Assembly (NCBI GenBank): GCA_947589115.1
Contig: CANPZP010000002.1
Location: forward strand, 29,471 to 93,470
Source of the DNA: Candidatus Gastranaerophilales bacterium
Lineage (GTDB): Bacteria; Cyanobacteriota; Vampirovibrionia; Gastranaerophilales; Gastranaerophilaceae
Direction of reading: 5' to 3'
Length of the DNA: 64,000 nt
Below are positions 9,364 through 17,920 of this stretch, piece by piece. Under the pieces are notes generated by a model that saw only the letters and a list, made by a program, of their open reading frames with translations, was not told the DNA's origin and did not search any database. Made by a program: the position numbers and the translations under genes. Numbering within the stretch: the first letter of the stretch is position 1; every line of letters begins with the position of its first letter.

Positions 9364-10122
9364 ATGACAGAGGTATTAACATTACCGCCGAGTCTGCCAA
9401 ACGCACAGAATGCGGAAGTAGGAGCAAGTAAATTCTGCCCCGGTTGCGGTCATGGTATGATTCTTAAATCTTTAGCTTTTGCTATTGATGAATTAAATTT
9501 AAAACAAAAAGCAGTATTTGGTTGTGATATCGGATGTTCACTTCTTTCATGGAATTATTTGGACTTAGATACGGTTCAAACTCACCACGGAAGAACAACC
9601 CCGGTAATATACGGTGTAACAAGAGCTAACCCTGAAGCAATAGGTATAGCATACATGGGTGATGGCGGCGGCTTGGCAATCGGTTCACAACACTTGGTAA
9701 ACGCTGCTGTTCGTTCGGAAAAAATGTTAATTATTGTAGCAAATAATACAAACTATGGTATGACAGGCGGACAAATGTCACCGACAACTATGCCGGGACA
9801 ACGTACCGAAACAACTCCATACGGTCGTGATTGCGAAGTAACCGGACGTCCGGCAAAAGGTGCTGAAATGGTTGCAGCTATTGCTGACCCTAAAAAATCA
9901 TATGTTGCTCGTTCAAGCGTTTCTAATTTGAGAAAATTACGTGCTACATTTAAAAAAGCACTTAAAAATGTTGAGATGGGCGGATTTTCATTTGTTGAAG
10001 TTTTGTCTTTATGCCCGTTAAACTGGAGAACTAATAACGTTGATACTTGGGGCAGATTATCTCAAATGGAAGAATGCTTTGAAGTAAATGAATTTTTAGT
10101 AAGAGAAGGATTGGAGGGTTAA
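9364..10122 (+). CDS. 2-oxoacid:ferredoxin oxidoreductase, beta (thiamine diphosphate) subunit
   Basis: 252 residues. FCPGCGHGMI near residues 24-33 is the usual start of the TPP-binding fold. YMGDGGGLAIG with a downstream NNTNYGMTGGQ is the GDG...N diphosphate/Mg-binding motif. Extra Cys (GCDIGCS) is typical of the beta subunits that lack their own ferredoxin domain. It carries thiamine diphosphate and, with the alpha subunit, forms the active site. The start has the AAGGAGATAAAAAA Shine-Dalgarno. It lies 38 bp after the alpha gene and 1 bp before the gamma gene, so the three are surely co-transcribed. Confidence 0.94.
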   Translation: MTEVLTLPPSLPNAQNAEVGASKFCPGCGHGMILKSLAFAIDELNLKQKAVFGCDIGCSLLSWNYLDLDTVQTHHGRTTPVIYGVTRANPEAIGIAYMGDGGGLAIGSQHLVNAAVRSEKMLIIVANNTNYGMTGGQMSPTTMPGQRTETTPYGRDCEVTGRPAKGAEMVAAIADPKKSYVARSSVSNLRKLRATFKKALKNVEMGGFSFVEVLSLCPLNWRTNNVDTWGRLSQMEECFEVNEFLVREGLEG

Positions 10123-10123
10123 T

Positions 10124-10687
10124 ATGTCAAGAACAAAAATGGTATTAGCCGGTGAAGGCGGACAAGGCGTTCAATCCGTTGCTAAAATTCTGGTTGAAGC
10201 AGGTTATGAAGCAGGTAAACAAGTTCTTTATATTCCTAATTTCGGTGTAGAACAAAGAGGCGGTGTTTCTATTGCTTTTTGTCAAATAGCCGATGAAAAA
10301 ATAGGAGAACCTCGTTTTTCAAAAGGTGATATTGTTATTATGCTTTCTGATAGAGCTGTTGACAGATGTGATTGCTACGTAGATGAAAATGCAATTGTTG
10401 TTTATGATACATCTGTTTGTACTAAGACTCCTGCTTGCAAATGTAAAAAACTTATCGGTATTGATGCAAATAAAATAGCTAATGAACAATTAAGCGCCAG
10501 AGTATTTAATATTATTGTTCTGGGGGTTTTAATTGCGGCAACTAATGTACTTGATATATCCGATATCAAGAATGCTATGGAACATGCGTTAGGTAAGAAA
10601 TTTGATGCAAAACCGGAATTGAGAGAATTAAATTATAAAGCTCTTGAAATGGGTATGAATTTGTTAAAAGAGAAGGTAGGTGCATAA
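10124..10687 (+). CDS. 2-oxoacid:ferredoxin oxidoreductase, gamma subunit
   Basis: 187 residues matching the gamma-subunit family: GEGGQGVQSVAKIL at the N-terminus, then PNFGVEQRGGVS, and a VFNIIVLGVL segment. This subunit binds the CoA side of the reaction in the four-subunit enzymes. The cluster CTKTPACKCKK near residue 105 is Cys-rich but not a standard ferredoxin motif. The stop codon overlaps the start of the ferredoxin subunit by one base, indicating translational coupling. Confidence 0.92.
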   Translation: MSRTKMVLAGEGGQGVQSVAKILVEAGYEAGKQVLYIPNFGVEQRGGVSIAFCQIADEKIGEPRFSKGDIVIMLSDRAVDRCDCYVDENAIVVYDTSVCTKTPACKCKKLIGIDANKIANEQLSARVFNIIVLGVLIAATNVLDISDIKNAMEHALGKKFDAKPELRELNYKALEMGMNLLKEKVGA

Positions 10688-10953
10688 TGACAACAGGATA
10701 TAAAGGCTATAAAATTGCTGACGTAGCAAAGGGTAAAGCTGATTATTATGTATACACAGACCTTTGTAAAGGATGCGGTTTATGTATTGCAAGATGCCCT
10801 ATGAATAAAGGTGACCAAAAATGTTTACAATGGTCAAAAGAAACAGGATTATTCCAAACCCCTGCGGTTGAACCAAATCCTGAAATATGCATCGGCTGCG
10901 GTACATGCGCTCTGGTTTGCCCTGACAGTGCAATCAGAATTGAAAAAAAATAG
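10687..10953 (+). CDS. 2-oxoacid:ferredoxin oxidoreductase, delta (2[4Fe-4S] ferredoxin) subunit
   Basis: 88 residues with two ferredoxin motifs, CKGCGLCIARCP and CIGCGTCALVCP, each Cys-x2-Cys-x2-Cys-x3-Cys-Pro and each expected to hold a [4Fe-4S] cluster. It passes electrons from the TPP site to soluble ferredoxin. The insert between the motifs (about 37 residues) is longer than in bacterial 2[4Fe-4S] ferredoxins, as is usual for delta subunits. It is the last gene of the operon and is followed at once by a strong terminator. Confidence 0.94.
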   Translation: MTTGYKGYKIADVAKGKADYYVYTDLCKGCGLCIARCPMNKGDQKCLQWSKETGLFQTPAVEPNPEICIGCGTCALVCPDSAIRIEKK

Positions 10954-10964
10954 TTTGATTTTTT

Positions 10965-10998
10965 AATACCGTCTTTATTATAAAGACGGTATTTTTTT
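10965..10998 (+). terminator. Rho-independent terminator of the oxidoreductase operon
   Basis: A perfect 13-bp stem (10965-10977 with 10981-10993), 3-base loop, then a run of seven T. Confidence 0.92.
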
Positions 10999-11026
10999 GG
11001 ACTTTTTTTATTTATTATTTTATAAT
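10997..11026 (+). promoter_or_regulatory. sigma-70-type promoter of the glycosyltransferase gene
   Basis: TTGGAC (10997-11002), 18-base spacer, TATAAT (11021-11026), start codon 29 bases further. The -35 box sits directly after the preceding terminator. Confidence 0.65.
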
Positions 11027-11054
11027 TACCTTGAAACTTATATTGAGGAGAGAT

Positions 11055-11852
11055 ATGTTAAACGGAAAAAAGATAGTTGTTGTAATGCCTGCTTATAATG
11101 CAGAAAAGACTTTGGAAAAGACCTATAATGAAATTTACCATGAAATTGTGGATGAGATTATTCTAACGGATGATAAATCAAGTGATAACACAAAAGATTT
11201 AGCAAAAGATTTAAATATAACAACAATTGTTCATAAAGAAAACAGAGGATATGGGGGGAATCAAAAATCATGCTATACTGCGGCATTAAAATCTAATGCT
11301 GATATAGTTATAATGCTTCATCCGGATTATCAATATACTCCTAAATTAATTCCCGCAATAGCATCAATGCTGGCTTTTGAAGAATATGATGCCGTTATTG
11401 CATCAAGAATGCTTTCTAATGCGCTTGAAGGCGGGATGCCGCTATATAAGTATATTGCAAATAAACTTTTGACAGCTTTTGAAAACTTTTTCCTCGGGCA
11501 GCATTTGTCTGAATATCATACGGGTTTTAGGGGATTTAAAAAAAATGTATTGGAAAACCTTCCGTTGAATGATTGTGATGATGACTTCGTTTTTGATAAT
11601 GAGATGCTGGCGTTAGTCAGTTATTACGGTTATAAAATAGGGGAGATAAGCTGTCCTACAAAATATTTTCCGGAAGCTTCTTCAATTAATTTTATGCGTT
11701 CTTGTAAATACGGGTTTGGGGTGTTAGGTGTAAGTTTAAAATATTTTCTTGCTTATACCGGAATATATAAATCAAAAATTTTTAAAAAATCCGCAAAAAA
11801 ATTGGATGTAAATGCTGAATTACCTTATTATCATATAGGGAAAAAGGATTAA
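11055..11852 (+). CDS. family 2 glycosyltransferase (polyprenyl-phosphate glycosyltransferase-like)
   Basis: 265 residues. VVVMPAYNAEKTLEKT opens the GT-A fold, EIILTDDKSSDNT carries the nucleotide-binding Asp, and MLHPDYQYTP plays the part of the DxD region. It ends without clear membrane spans, apart from a hydrophobic YGFGVLGVSLKYFLAYTG. It probably moves a sugar from a nucleotide donor to a lipid carrier or a glycan, but the acceptor is unknown. The frame runs from TTG 11031, but ATG 11055 follows a GAGGAGA Shine-Dalgarno and starts the family sequence. It stands alone between its own promoter and a bidirectional terminator. Confidence 0.85.
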   Translation: MLNGKKIVVVMPAYNAEKTLEKTYNEIYHEIVDEIILTDDKSSDNTKDLAKDLNITTIVHKENRGYGGNQKSCYTAALKSNADIVIMLHPDYQYTPKLIPAIASMLAFEEYDAVIASRMLSNALEGGMPLYKYIANKLLTAFENFFLGQHLSEYHTGFRGFKKNVLENLPLNDCDDDFVFDNEMLALVSYYGYKIGEISCPTKYFPEASSINFMRSCKYGFGVLGVSLKYFLAYTGIYKSKIFKKSAKKLDVNAELPYYHIGKKD

Positions 11853-11882
11853 TATATTTATAATTAAAATGATTTAAAAATT

Positions 11883-11910
11883 AAAAAGGCGCTTTATAAA
11901 GCGCCTTTTT
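11883..11910. terminator. bidirectional terminator between the glycosyltransferase and rpoD
   Basis: A 28-base perfect palindrome centred at 11896/11897 with a GGCGC core, flanked by A and T runs on both sides. It can end transcription from either strand. Confidence 0.88.
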
Positions 11911-13020
11911 TTATACCTCAATATATTCTTTTAAACGTTTGCTTCTGTTAGGATGTCTTAATTTTCTTAAAGCTTTAGCTTCAATTTGTCTTATACGTTC
12001 TCTTGTTACTCCAAAGAGCTGTCCTACTTCTTCTAATGTTCTTTGTCTGCCGTCATCCATACCGAATCTTAGTCTGAGTACATCTCTTTCTCTCGGAGAT
12101 AAACCGCTTAATACTTCTGCAAGATCTTCTCTCAATAATTCTTGAGCAACAGTCTTTACAGGAGCATCAGCGTCTTTATCTTCTATGAAATCACCTAGTC
12201 TGGAATCTTCTTCTTTCCCGATAGGGGTTTCTAATGATAGAGGTTCTTGTGCTACTTTAATTATTTCTCTTAATTTCGGAACTGAAATATTCATTTCAAT
12301 CGCAAGTTCTTCTTCCGTAGGTTTCCTTGAAAGTTCTTGAGCCAATTTTCTGGTAACTTTCTTTAACTTGTTAATGGTTTCTACCATATGAACAGGGATT
12401 CTGATAGTTCTTGCCTGGTCTGCTATAGCTCTTGTTATTGCCTGACGAATCCACCATGTAGCGTAAGTTGAAAATTTATATCCTCTTTCGTGGTCAAATT
12501 TTTCTGCGGCTCTTATTAAACCTAAATTACCTTCTTGTATTAAATCTAAGAAGAGCATTCCTCTTCCTACATATTTTTTTGCTATACTTACAACCAGTCT
12601 TAAGTTAGCTTGTACCAATCTTCTTTTTGCTATAACACCTGCATTTCCGCCTTGTATGATTTTCTTTGCAAGGTCAATTTCCTGTTCCGCAGTTAATAAT
12701 TTTATTCTGCCGATTTCTCTTAAATACATTCTGACCGGATCATCAAAAGAAACACCTTTTGGAAGTAATACATCCGTCATTGATACTTCTTCTTCATCGT
12801 CTTCTTCAACCATTTCTGTTGAAAATAAATCTTCGTTTTCCATTGTATCAATAATTTTGTTTCTTTCGGCATTCATTATAACATCCATACCGTCACGGCT
12901 GATTGATTCCGGTTCTGTCATTAAAATTATCCCCGATGATTCGGAGGTTTCATTACCCATTGTTTCTTCTTCTTCCATCATGCTTACCACTGATAAGTCT
13001 GAAATTTTCTTCTTACTCAT
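11911..13020 (-). CDS. rpoD: RNA polymerase primary sigma factor RpoD/SigA
   Basis: 369 residues. An acidic N-terminal stretch ([13 protein letters not shown]) precedes region 1.2 ([11 protein letters not shown]). Region 2 has [21 protein letters not shown] and [11 protein letters not shown]. Region 3 and region 4.2 ([20 protein letters not shown]) complete the primary sigma architecture. It directs the housekeeping promoter recognition in this cell and explains the TTGACA/TATAAT-like boxes seen across the window. It is the last gene of dgt-dnaG-rpoD, 5 bp after dnaG, with GGAGAA as Shine-Dalgarno. Confidence 0.97.
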   Translation of the reverse strand: MSKKKISDLSVVSMMEEEETMGNETSESSGIILMTEPESISRDGMDVIMNAERNKIIDTMENEDLFSTEMVEEDDEEEVSMTDVLLPKGVSFDDPVRMYLREIGRIKLLTAEQEIDLAKKIIQGGNAGVIAKRRLVQANLRLVVSIAKKYVGRGMLFLDLIQEGNLGLIRAAEKFDHERGYKFSTYATWWIRQAITRAIADQARTIRIPVHMVETINKLKKVTRKLAQELSRKPTEEELAIEMNISVPKLREIIKVAQEPLSLETPIGKEEDSRLGDFIEDKDADAPVKTVAQELLREDLAEVLSGLSPRERDVLRLRFGMDDGRQRTLEEVGQLFGVTRERIRQIEAKALRKLRHPNRSKRLKEYIEV

Positions 13021-13025
13021 TAAAT

Positions 13026-14909
13026 TTATTCTCCGATTTTATGTTTATTTCTTATTTTTTCTCTTAACTGCATTTGAAATTGCATTGATTCAATATCATC
13101 ATCTTTTAAATTTTTATATTTAGAAATAAGTTCTTTTTTCTCACAGTCCGAATGATATTTTTGAATTCTTGCTTTATTCTCACATACAGCAGACCTAAAG
13201 TCTTCATCTGATAAGCCTTTAAAGCTTTCAGCTATGTATATTAAATCTGTTATTATTTCTTTTAACTCATTATCCTCAGCAAATTGTGTATACAGGGTGT
13301 GTATTAATTTTTCCACATTATTATTTATCTGAAATGATAATTTGTCAATTGTTTCTTTAATTTTAGTTAAGTTTTCATCCGTAAATTTAACATCTTGTAT
13401 TGATTCCTTAAGGAAGTTCATATCTGATTCGCTTCCGACAGTAAAAAACAATGACAATAAATTTTTTTGTGCTTTTTCACAAATATTTGAAGTTTTTGTT
13501 ACAATTGATGAAGAATCCCTATATATAGAGCTTTTCAGCATCTTAGTTTTGTTAACCTCCCTAATCAGTGATTTTTCATCTATGTCTATTCGGTCAGATA
13601 TTATTCTTATATATTCATTTTGAATGATATTATTTGGAATTTCCTCGATTAAAGGCATGATTTTTTTTACTAATTTTAATTTATCTGTCGGAGAAAGATT
13701 TGATTTGTAGTCTTTTAAAATTTGTTCAAGTTCAAAATCCAAAAGCATCGGAGCCTTTTTTATATATTCTTTGTAACTGTCGATTCCGTATTCTCTTATA
13801 TATTCGTCAGGGTCTTTACTGTCAAACGGAGCTATTACTCTGATTTCGCATGTGTATTTATCATCTGATAATGTTGAGTAAGCCTGGTCATATATTTTTA
13901 AATTTCCAAGCCCTTTAAATGCTTCTTTTATTACGTCAGTACTTCTTTTTGTAGCATTTAATCCTGCCGTATCAGTATCAAAAGCAAGATATATTTTTCT
14001 TGATTTTGAATATTTAGCTATTAAGCGTACATGGTCTACGGTTAATGCAGTACCGCAGGAGGCAACGGCATTTTTTAATCCGTATGCTTGTGCTGATATT
14101 ACATCAAAGTAACCTTCCATTATGACGACGTAATCGTCTTTTATCATTTGCTCTTTTGCTTTGTCTATTCCGTATAAAGTTCTTGATTTATTATATAAGA
14201 CAGTATCCGGAGAGTTTAAATATTTTGGATTTTGATTTGCCTCTGTTGCTCTGGCTCCAAAGGCTATTACATTTGAAGATTCATCTCTTATCGGTATCAT
14301 TATTCTGTTTCTGAATCTGTCTATATAATCCCCTTTTTCAGTTTTTATAATTAATCCTGCTTTTTCTAAAATATTCGGGGTATATTCCGCTTTATATTTT
14401 TCTGTTAATCCTGTGTACTCTTTCGGTGAATACCCGAGCATGTATTCATCAATTATTTCTTTTGTTATCCCTCTTTTTTCAAGATATTCAAGTGCAGGCT
14501 TTGCTTGAGGCATATTTAATAAATTATCATGATAATATTTAGTTATATCTTTCAGTAATTGTTTAATTTGTTGTTTTTCTTCTGTATGTTGTTTTGAATC
14601 CCCGAGTGTTTTTGGTAATTCAATCCCGTATTTTAATGCCAAATCCTTAATGACTTCACCAAAGGTTTGGTTATTGATTTTCATTAGAAAGCTTATTGCA
14701 TCTCCGCCTTCTCCGCATCCGAAACACTTAAAAATCCCTTTTTGCGTATTAACACAAAAAGACGGTGTTTTTTCTTCGTGAAAAGGACAACAACCCCAGT
14801 AGTTTGCACCCTTTTTCTTTAACAATACTCTTGATTGGACTATTTCCAATATGTCCAACCTGTTACGTATTTCATCGACAGCTTCACTATATGTTTTTGT
14901 TGTTGTCAT
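13026..14909 (-). CDS. dnaG: DNA primase
   Basis: 627 residues. The CHC2 zinc finger is complete: C41-x2-H44 (CPFH) and C62-x2-C65 (CFGC). The catalytic core follows with the TOPRIM motifs [12 protein letters not shown] and [10 protein letters not shown]. The C-terminal 170 residues are the less conserved helicase-binding region. It makes the RNA primers of replication. It lies between dgt (3 bp away) and rpoD (5 bp), the classic macromolecular-synthesis pairing of primase and sigma factor. Confidence 0.97.
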   Translation of the reverse strand: MTTTKTYSEAVDEIRNRLDILEIVQSRVLLKKKGANYWGCCPFHEEKTPSFCVNTQKGIFKCFGCGEGGDAISFLMKINNQTFGEVIKDLALKYGIELPKTLGDSKQHTEEKQQIKQLLKDITKYYHDNLLNMPQAKPALEYLEKRGITKEIIDEYMLGYSPKEYTGLTEKYKAEYTPNILEKAGLIIKTEKGDYIDRFRNRIMIPIRDESSNVIAFGARATEANQNPKYLNSPDTVLYNKSRTLYGIDKAKEQMIKDDYVVIMEGYFDVISAQAYGLKNAVASCGTALTVDHVRLIAKYSKSRKIYLAFDTDTAGLNATKRSTDVIKEAFKGLGNLKIYDQAYSTLSDDKYTCEIRVIAPFDSKDPDEYIREYGIDSYKEYIKKAPMLLDFELEQILKDYKSNLSPTDKLKLVKKIMPLIEEIPNNIIQNEYIRIISDRIDIDEKSLIREVNKTKMLKSSIYRDSSSIVTKTSNICEKAQKNLLSLFFTVGSESDMNFLKESIQDVKFTDENLTKIKETIDKLSFQINNNVEKLIHTLYTQFAEDNELKEIITDLIYIAESFKGLSDEDFRSAVCENKARIQKYHSDCEKKELISKYKNLKDDDIESMQFQMQLREKIRNKHKIGE

Positions 14910-14912
14910 TTG

Positions 14913-15956
14913 CTATTTCAGTCCGTTCATTCTTGCCAATTTGTATAAAAATTCGTCGTGATTCTTTTGTATTAACGGGGAAGGCATAAAGTTTTCTTCA
15001 TATTTTATTAATACATATCTGTCAGTCATTCCCGAAACGTAATCGCAGACTGTTTGCATAACTTCTTTTTCGTCTGAATTTTTATACATACTCCTCAACT
15101 CAGCGTAATAAAATTCAAACAGTTGTTTTATAACATTTTGAGCTTTATCTTCCGCCTTTTTTGCCTGAGGATTGTTATACACGTTTTCAAACATCCATTT
15201 TCTTAATTTAATAAATTGTTCAAAACACTCCTCCGACATTAATATTTTATCTTTTCCATAACTGTTTTCAACAATGTTGTTCAACAATCTGGTAAGCCTT
15301 ATTCTGTTTGAAGTTGAAAAGTAATCAGCACTTTCTTTTGGTATATCATCATTATGAATTATATTTGCCCTTATCGCATCTTGAATATCATGGTTTATAT
15401 ATGCAATTTTATCTGAAATTCTTACCACTTGCCCTTCTAAAGTGTTAGGAGTGCATTCATAAGAATGATTTAAAATCCCGTCAATAGTTTCAGCGGTCAG
15501 ATTTAAATCTTCTATAAATTCAACCACACGTACGCTTTGTTCATTATGTCTGTATCCTGAAGGCATAAGTTCATTTAAAACTCTTTCACCCGAATGCCCA
15601 AAGGGTGTATGTCCCAAATCATGCCCAAGCGCTATTGCTTCAGTTAAATCTTCGTTTAAATCAAGTGCACGTGCCAGTGTTCTTGCTATTTGAGATACCT
15701 CGAGTGTATGTGTCATTCTGGTTCTGAAATGGTCATCATATGGAGCAAAGAATACTTGCGTTTTATGCTTTAATCTCCTGAATGCCTTTGAATGCAGTAT
15801 TCTGTCCCTGTCTCTTTGATATTCAGTTCTTAGTGTACATGGCTCCTCCTGCCTTTTTCTTCCTTTTGTATTTGAACTCTTGGAGGCTAACGGCGACAAA
15901 AAAAGGTTCTCTCTTTCTTCTGTCTTTTCTCTTGTATTCTTTTTTATAATACTCAT
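14913..15956 (-). CDS. dgt: dGTP triphosphohydrolase-like HD protein
   Basis: 347 residues of the dNTP triphosphohydrolase family. TEYQRDRDRILHS and KAFRRLKHKTQVF are at the start. The HD-domain metal ligands lie in RMTHTLEVSQIAR and ALGHDLGHTPFGH. The family removes tripolyphosphate from dNTPs. Its length fits the type-2 group found beside dnaG in Clostridia-like operons. It is first in dgt-dnaG-rpoD. The Shine-Dalgarno before ATG 15956 is weak. Confidence 0.92.
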   Translation of the reverse strand: MSIIKKNTREKTEERENLFLSPLASKSSNTKGRKRQEEPCTLRTEYQRDRDRILHSKAFRRLKHKTQVFFAPYDDHFRTRMTHTLEVSQIARTLARALDLNEDLTEAIALGHDLGHTPFGHSGERVLNELMPSGYRHNEQSVRVVEFIEDLNLTAETIDGILNHSYECTPNTLEGQVVRISDKIAYINHDIQDAIRANIIHNDDIPKESADYFSTSNRIRLTRLLNNIVENSYGKDKILMSEECFEQFIKLRKWMFENVYNNPQAKKAEDKAQNVIKQLFEFYYAELRSMYKNSDEKEVMQTVCDYVSGMTDRYVLIKYEENFMPSPLIQKNHDEFLYKLARMNGLK

Positions 15957-16070
15957 ATATTCAACTTCACTTCGCTTCTTGAACTTTTCTATTTTATTAA
16001 AAATATAAAGCTTTTTCCATTGTGAACTATTGATATGTTTAAATTATTTAATATAATATTTTATATAGAC

Positions 16071-16099
16071 TTGATTAATTATTATTTTTTATTTATTAT
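16071..16099 (+). promoter_or_regulatory. promoter of rpmB
   Basis: TTGATT (16071-16076), 17-base spacer, TATTAT (16094-16099). Start codon is at 16135 behind GAAAGGAAAATAAG. Confidence 0.6.
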
Positions 16100-16134
16100 C
16101 AGACTATTATTAATATATTTGAAAGGAAAATAAG

Positions 16135-16326
16135 ATGTCAGTTGAATGTGCAATATGCGGAAAAAAACCTTTGAAGGCTTCAAAACTTTCATTTTCTCAT
16201 AAACATAATGTATACAGACAAAGCCCTAACCTCCAATCAGTAAAGGTTATGGGAAACGGTACAGTTAAAAGAATAAAAGTTTGTACTTCATGTTTAAGAG
16301 CAGGGAAAGTTCAAAGAGCTGTATAA
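16135..16326 (+). CDS. rpmB: 50S ribosomal protein L28
   Basis: 63 residues, a normal length for L28. Both zinc-ribbon halves are kept (CAICGKKP and CTSCLRAG, Cys-x2-Cys each), so this is the zinc-binding form. NVYRQSPNLQSVKV and GTVKRIKVCTSCL are family signatures. Single-gene transcript between its promoter and terminator. Confidence 0.97.
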   Translation: MSVECAICGKKPLKASKLSFSHKHNVYRQSPNLQSVKVMGNGTVKRIKVCTSCLRAGKVQRAV

Positions 16327-16340
16327 TTTTTTCTTTTAAA

Positions 16341-16369
16341 AAAGAACCTCGGATGAGGTTCTTTTTTTT
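16341..16369. terminator. terminator of rpmB, also placed to serve the convergent HD gene
   Basis: 10-bp stem (16341-16350 with 16355-16364), GGAT loop, T run on the plus strand and a T-rich run on the minus strand. Confidence 0.88.
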
Positions 16370-17192
16370 ATGCCGCATATGCATTTATCAGTGATTTCTT
16401 TAGTGCATTTAATACTTCCGGACTTACTTCGCCTTCTATAGCTTTTTGGTCTAAGATTTCTAATGACTCCCCAACAGTCATAGGCTTTTTATAGCTTCTT
16501 TCTTCTCTTAAAGCTGAATATATATCAGCAACAGACAGTATATTCTGTAGTTTATCGGCACTTTCTTTATAAGGTTTATGATGATTTCTTATTAAATCTA
16601 ATGTTCTTTGATTTATTCCGCTCAATAATAATAATTGATATCCTAATTCGGAATGTAAATCAACTATTTCTCTTTCTTTCTTATTCAAACTTCCTTTTTT
16701 GGAAATTATTTCCTCCGGAATTAATAATTTCCCGTAATCATGAAACACACATGCCTGCTCTAAAATTTTTCTCTCGTTAGGAGAAATATTCATATAATCC
16801 GCTATTTGCAGCGCATAATTTGTTGTTGTACTCAGATGTGTATTAATTATATCTCTTATATTTTGAGGATAAATTTTATATTCCAAGCCGTGTTCACTTA
16901 AAATATTTTTTATTTGAGGATTGCTTTTTACGAACTTGTTAATAATTTTCGGGTCTAAATATGCGCTCAATAACAATTTAGACGGCAAAACGTTAGCATT
17001 AAACGGACTTGTTTGCCCCATAATCCTTGGTTTAACATTGTTTGGATTTTTTACAAAAGAATCATTAAATTCTGCATAATTAGAATTTAAATTATTATTT
17101 TGAATACCAAAACTATTTAACTGTAAATTATTACTACTAACCTTCAAAAGATTACAAACCTTCAAACCTACCTTATGTAAATATAAAAACAT
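16368..17192 (-). CDS. HD-domain protein, HD-GYP-like but lacking the GYP motif
   Basis: 274 residues. Residues about 1-60 are Asn-rich and unstructured (FGIQNNNLNSNY, FNDSFVKN). Residues about 105-265 are an HD phosphohydrolase: FHDYGKLLIP has the HD pair, RNHHKPYKESADK and LSVADIYSALREE the later ligands. The HHExWDGxGYP loop of HD-GYP enzymes is shortened to NHHKPYKESA, so cyclic-di-GMP is not a safe substrate. The start is uncertain: ATG 17192 has no Shine-Dalgarno, and a TTG a few codons inside would give MKVSSNNLQLNSFG, a lineage-style opening. It is transcribed away from the pentapeptide gene. Confidence 0.82.
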   Translation of the reverse strand: MFLYLHKVGLKVCNLLKVSSNNLQLNSFGIQNNNLNSNYAEFNDSFVKNPNNVKPRIMGQTSPFNANVLPSKLLLSAYLDPKIINKFVKSNPQIKNILSEHGLEYKIYPQNIRDIINTHLSTTTNYALQIADYMNISPNERKILEQACVFHDYGKLLIPEEIISKKGSLNKKEREIVDLHSELGYQLLLLSGINQRTLDLIRNHHKPYKESADKLQNILSVADIYSALREERSYKKPMTVGESLEILDQKAIEGEVSPEVLNALKKSLINAYAA

Positions 17193-17264
17193 TTGCTTTT
17201 TAAAAATTGCCTATTTTGAAAAAAATCTTGACATAATTAACAAAACAAAGAAAAATATAAATTA

Positions 17265-17273
17265 TGTTATAAA
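17265..17273 (+). promoter_or_regulatory. extended -10 box of the pentapeptide-repeat gene
   Basis: TG-T-TATAAA (TG at 17265-17266, hexamer 17268-17273) fits an extended -10 element 62 bases before the start codon. A TTGACA at 17228-17233 lies too far upstream to pair with it. Confidence 0.4.
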
Positions 17274-17334
17274 TATACAGAAATGTGGAATTAGATTAAA
17301 GTTAGTATTTGGTTGATAAAATAAGGAGATAATA

Positions 17335-17853
17335 ATGTATTCAAAAGAAGATCTTGCGGAGTTAATAATCAGAAATCCTGAGGAATTTAATTCTTATAAA
17401 AAAACTATTGATGACCAATTGGATTTGACGGAATTGGATTTTTCAAATATGAACCTTGAAAATATAGATTTTTCAAATACGGAACTGGCAGGAACATCAT
17501 TTACGGATTCACATATATCAAATTGTAATTTTACTGCAAGTGATTTAAACGCAGCGGACTTTACAAGGGCTAATATCGTTGAATCTGATTTTTCGGAAAG
17601 TATATTAAATGGGACTGATTTTAGTTATGCTTGTATAAATTATTGTAATTTTACCGATGCTGATATGGCGGGTTGTATTGTTAAAGAAGCTGATTTATCG
17701 GATTCTGATTTTACGGCAAGTTTAAATTTATCCGCTACAAGAGCAGATGATACAACTATTTGGCCGGATAATGACATGCTTCCGGATGATTTTGATACTA
17801 ATTATTCAAAAGAGTCTGAAGATGAAGAAGAAAATACTGTTTCGGATTACTAA
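17335..17853 (+). CDS. pentapeptide-repeat protein
   Basis: 172 residues. From about residue 30 to 125 the chain is a run of five-residue repeats with central Phe/Leu (LDFSN, IDFSN, TSFTD, CNFTA, ADFTR, SDFSE, TDFSY, CNFTD), which fold as a right-handed square beta helix. The last 30 residues are acidic. No signal peptide, so probably cytoplasmic. Members of this family range from topoisomerase-protecting DNA mimics to structural proteins, and nothing here selects a role. AAGGAGATAATA precedes the ATG. Confidence 0.88.
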   Translation: MYSKEDLAELIIRNPEEFNSYKKTIDDQLDLTELDFSNMNLENIDFSNTELAGTSFTDSHISNCNFTASDLNAADFTRANIVESDFSESILNGTDFSYACINYCNFTDADMAGCIVKEADLSDSDFTASLNLSATRADDTTIWPDNDMLPDDFDTNYSKESEDEEENTVSDY

Positions 17854-17876
17854 TTTTTTATTTGTTTTGTAAAAAA

Positions 17877-17912
17877 ATACCGCCCGCTATAAAGAGGGCG
17901 GTATCTTTTTTA
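17877..17912. terminator. bidirectional terminator between the pentapeptide gene and the pyrophosphatase gene
   Basis: 9-bp GC-rich stem (17877-17885 with 17896-17904), 10-base loop, T run on both strands. Confidence 0.88.
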
Positions 17913-17920
17913 TCTGCTTA

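Noticed and set aside
12656..13123. 155-residue plus-strand frame opposite rpoD/dnaG
   Set aside because: Ser/Ile-rich shadow of two confidently identified genes.
17228..17273. TTGACA at 17228 paired with TATAAA as a consensus promoter
   Set aside because: The nearest TATAAA boxes are 22 or more bases away, too far for sigma-70. Only the extended -10 is retained.
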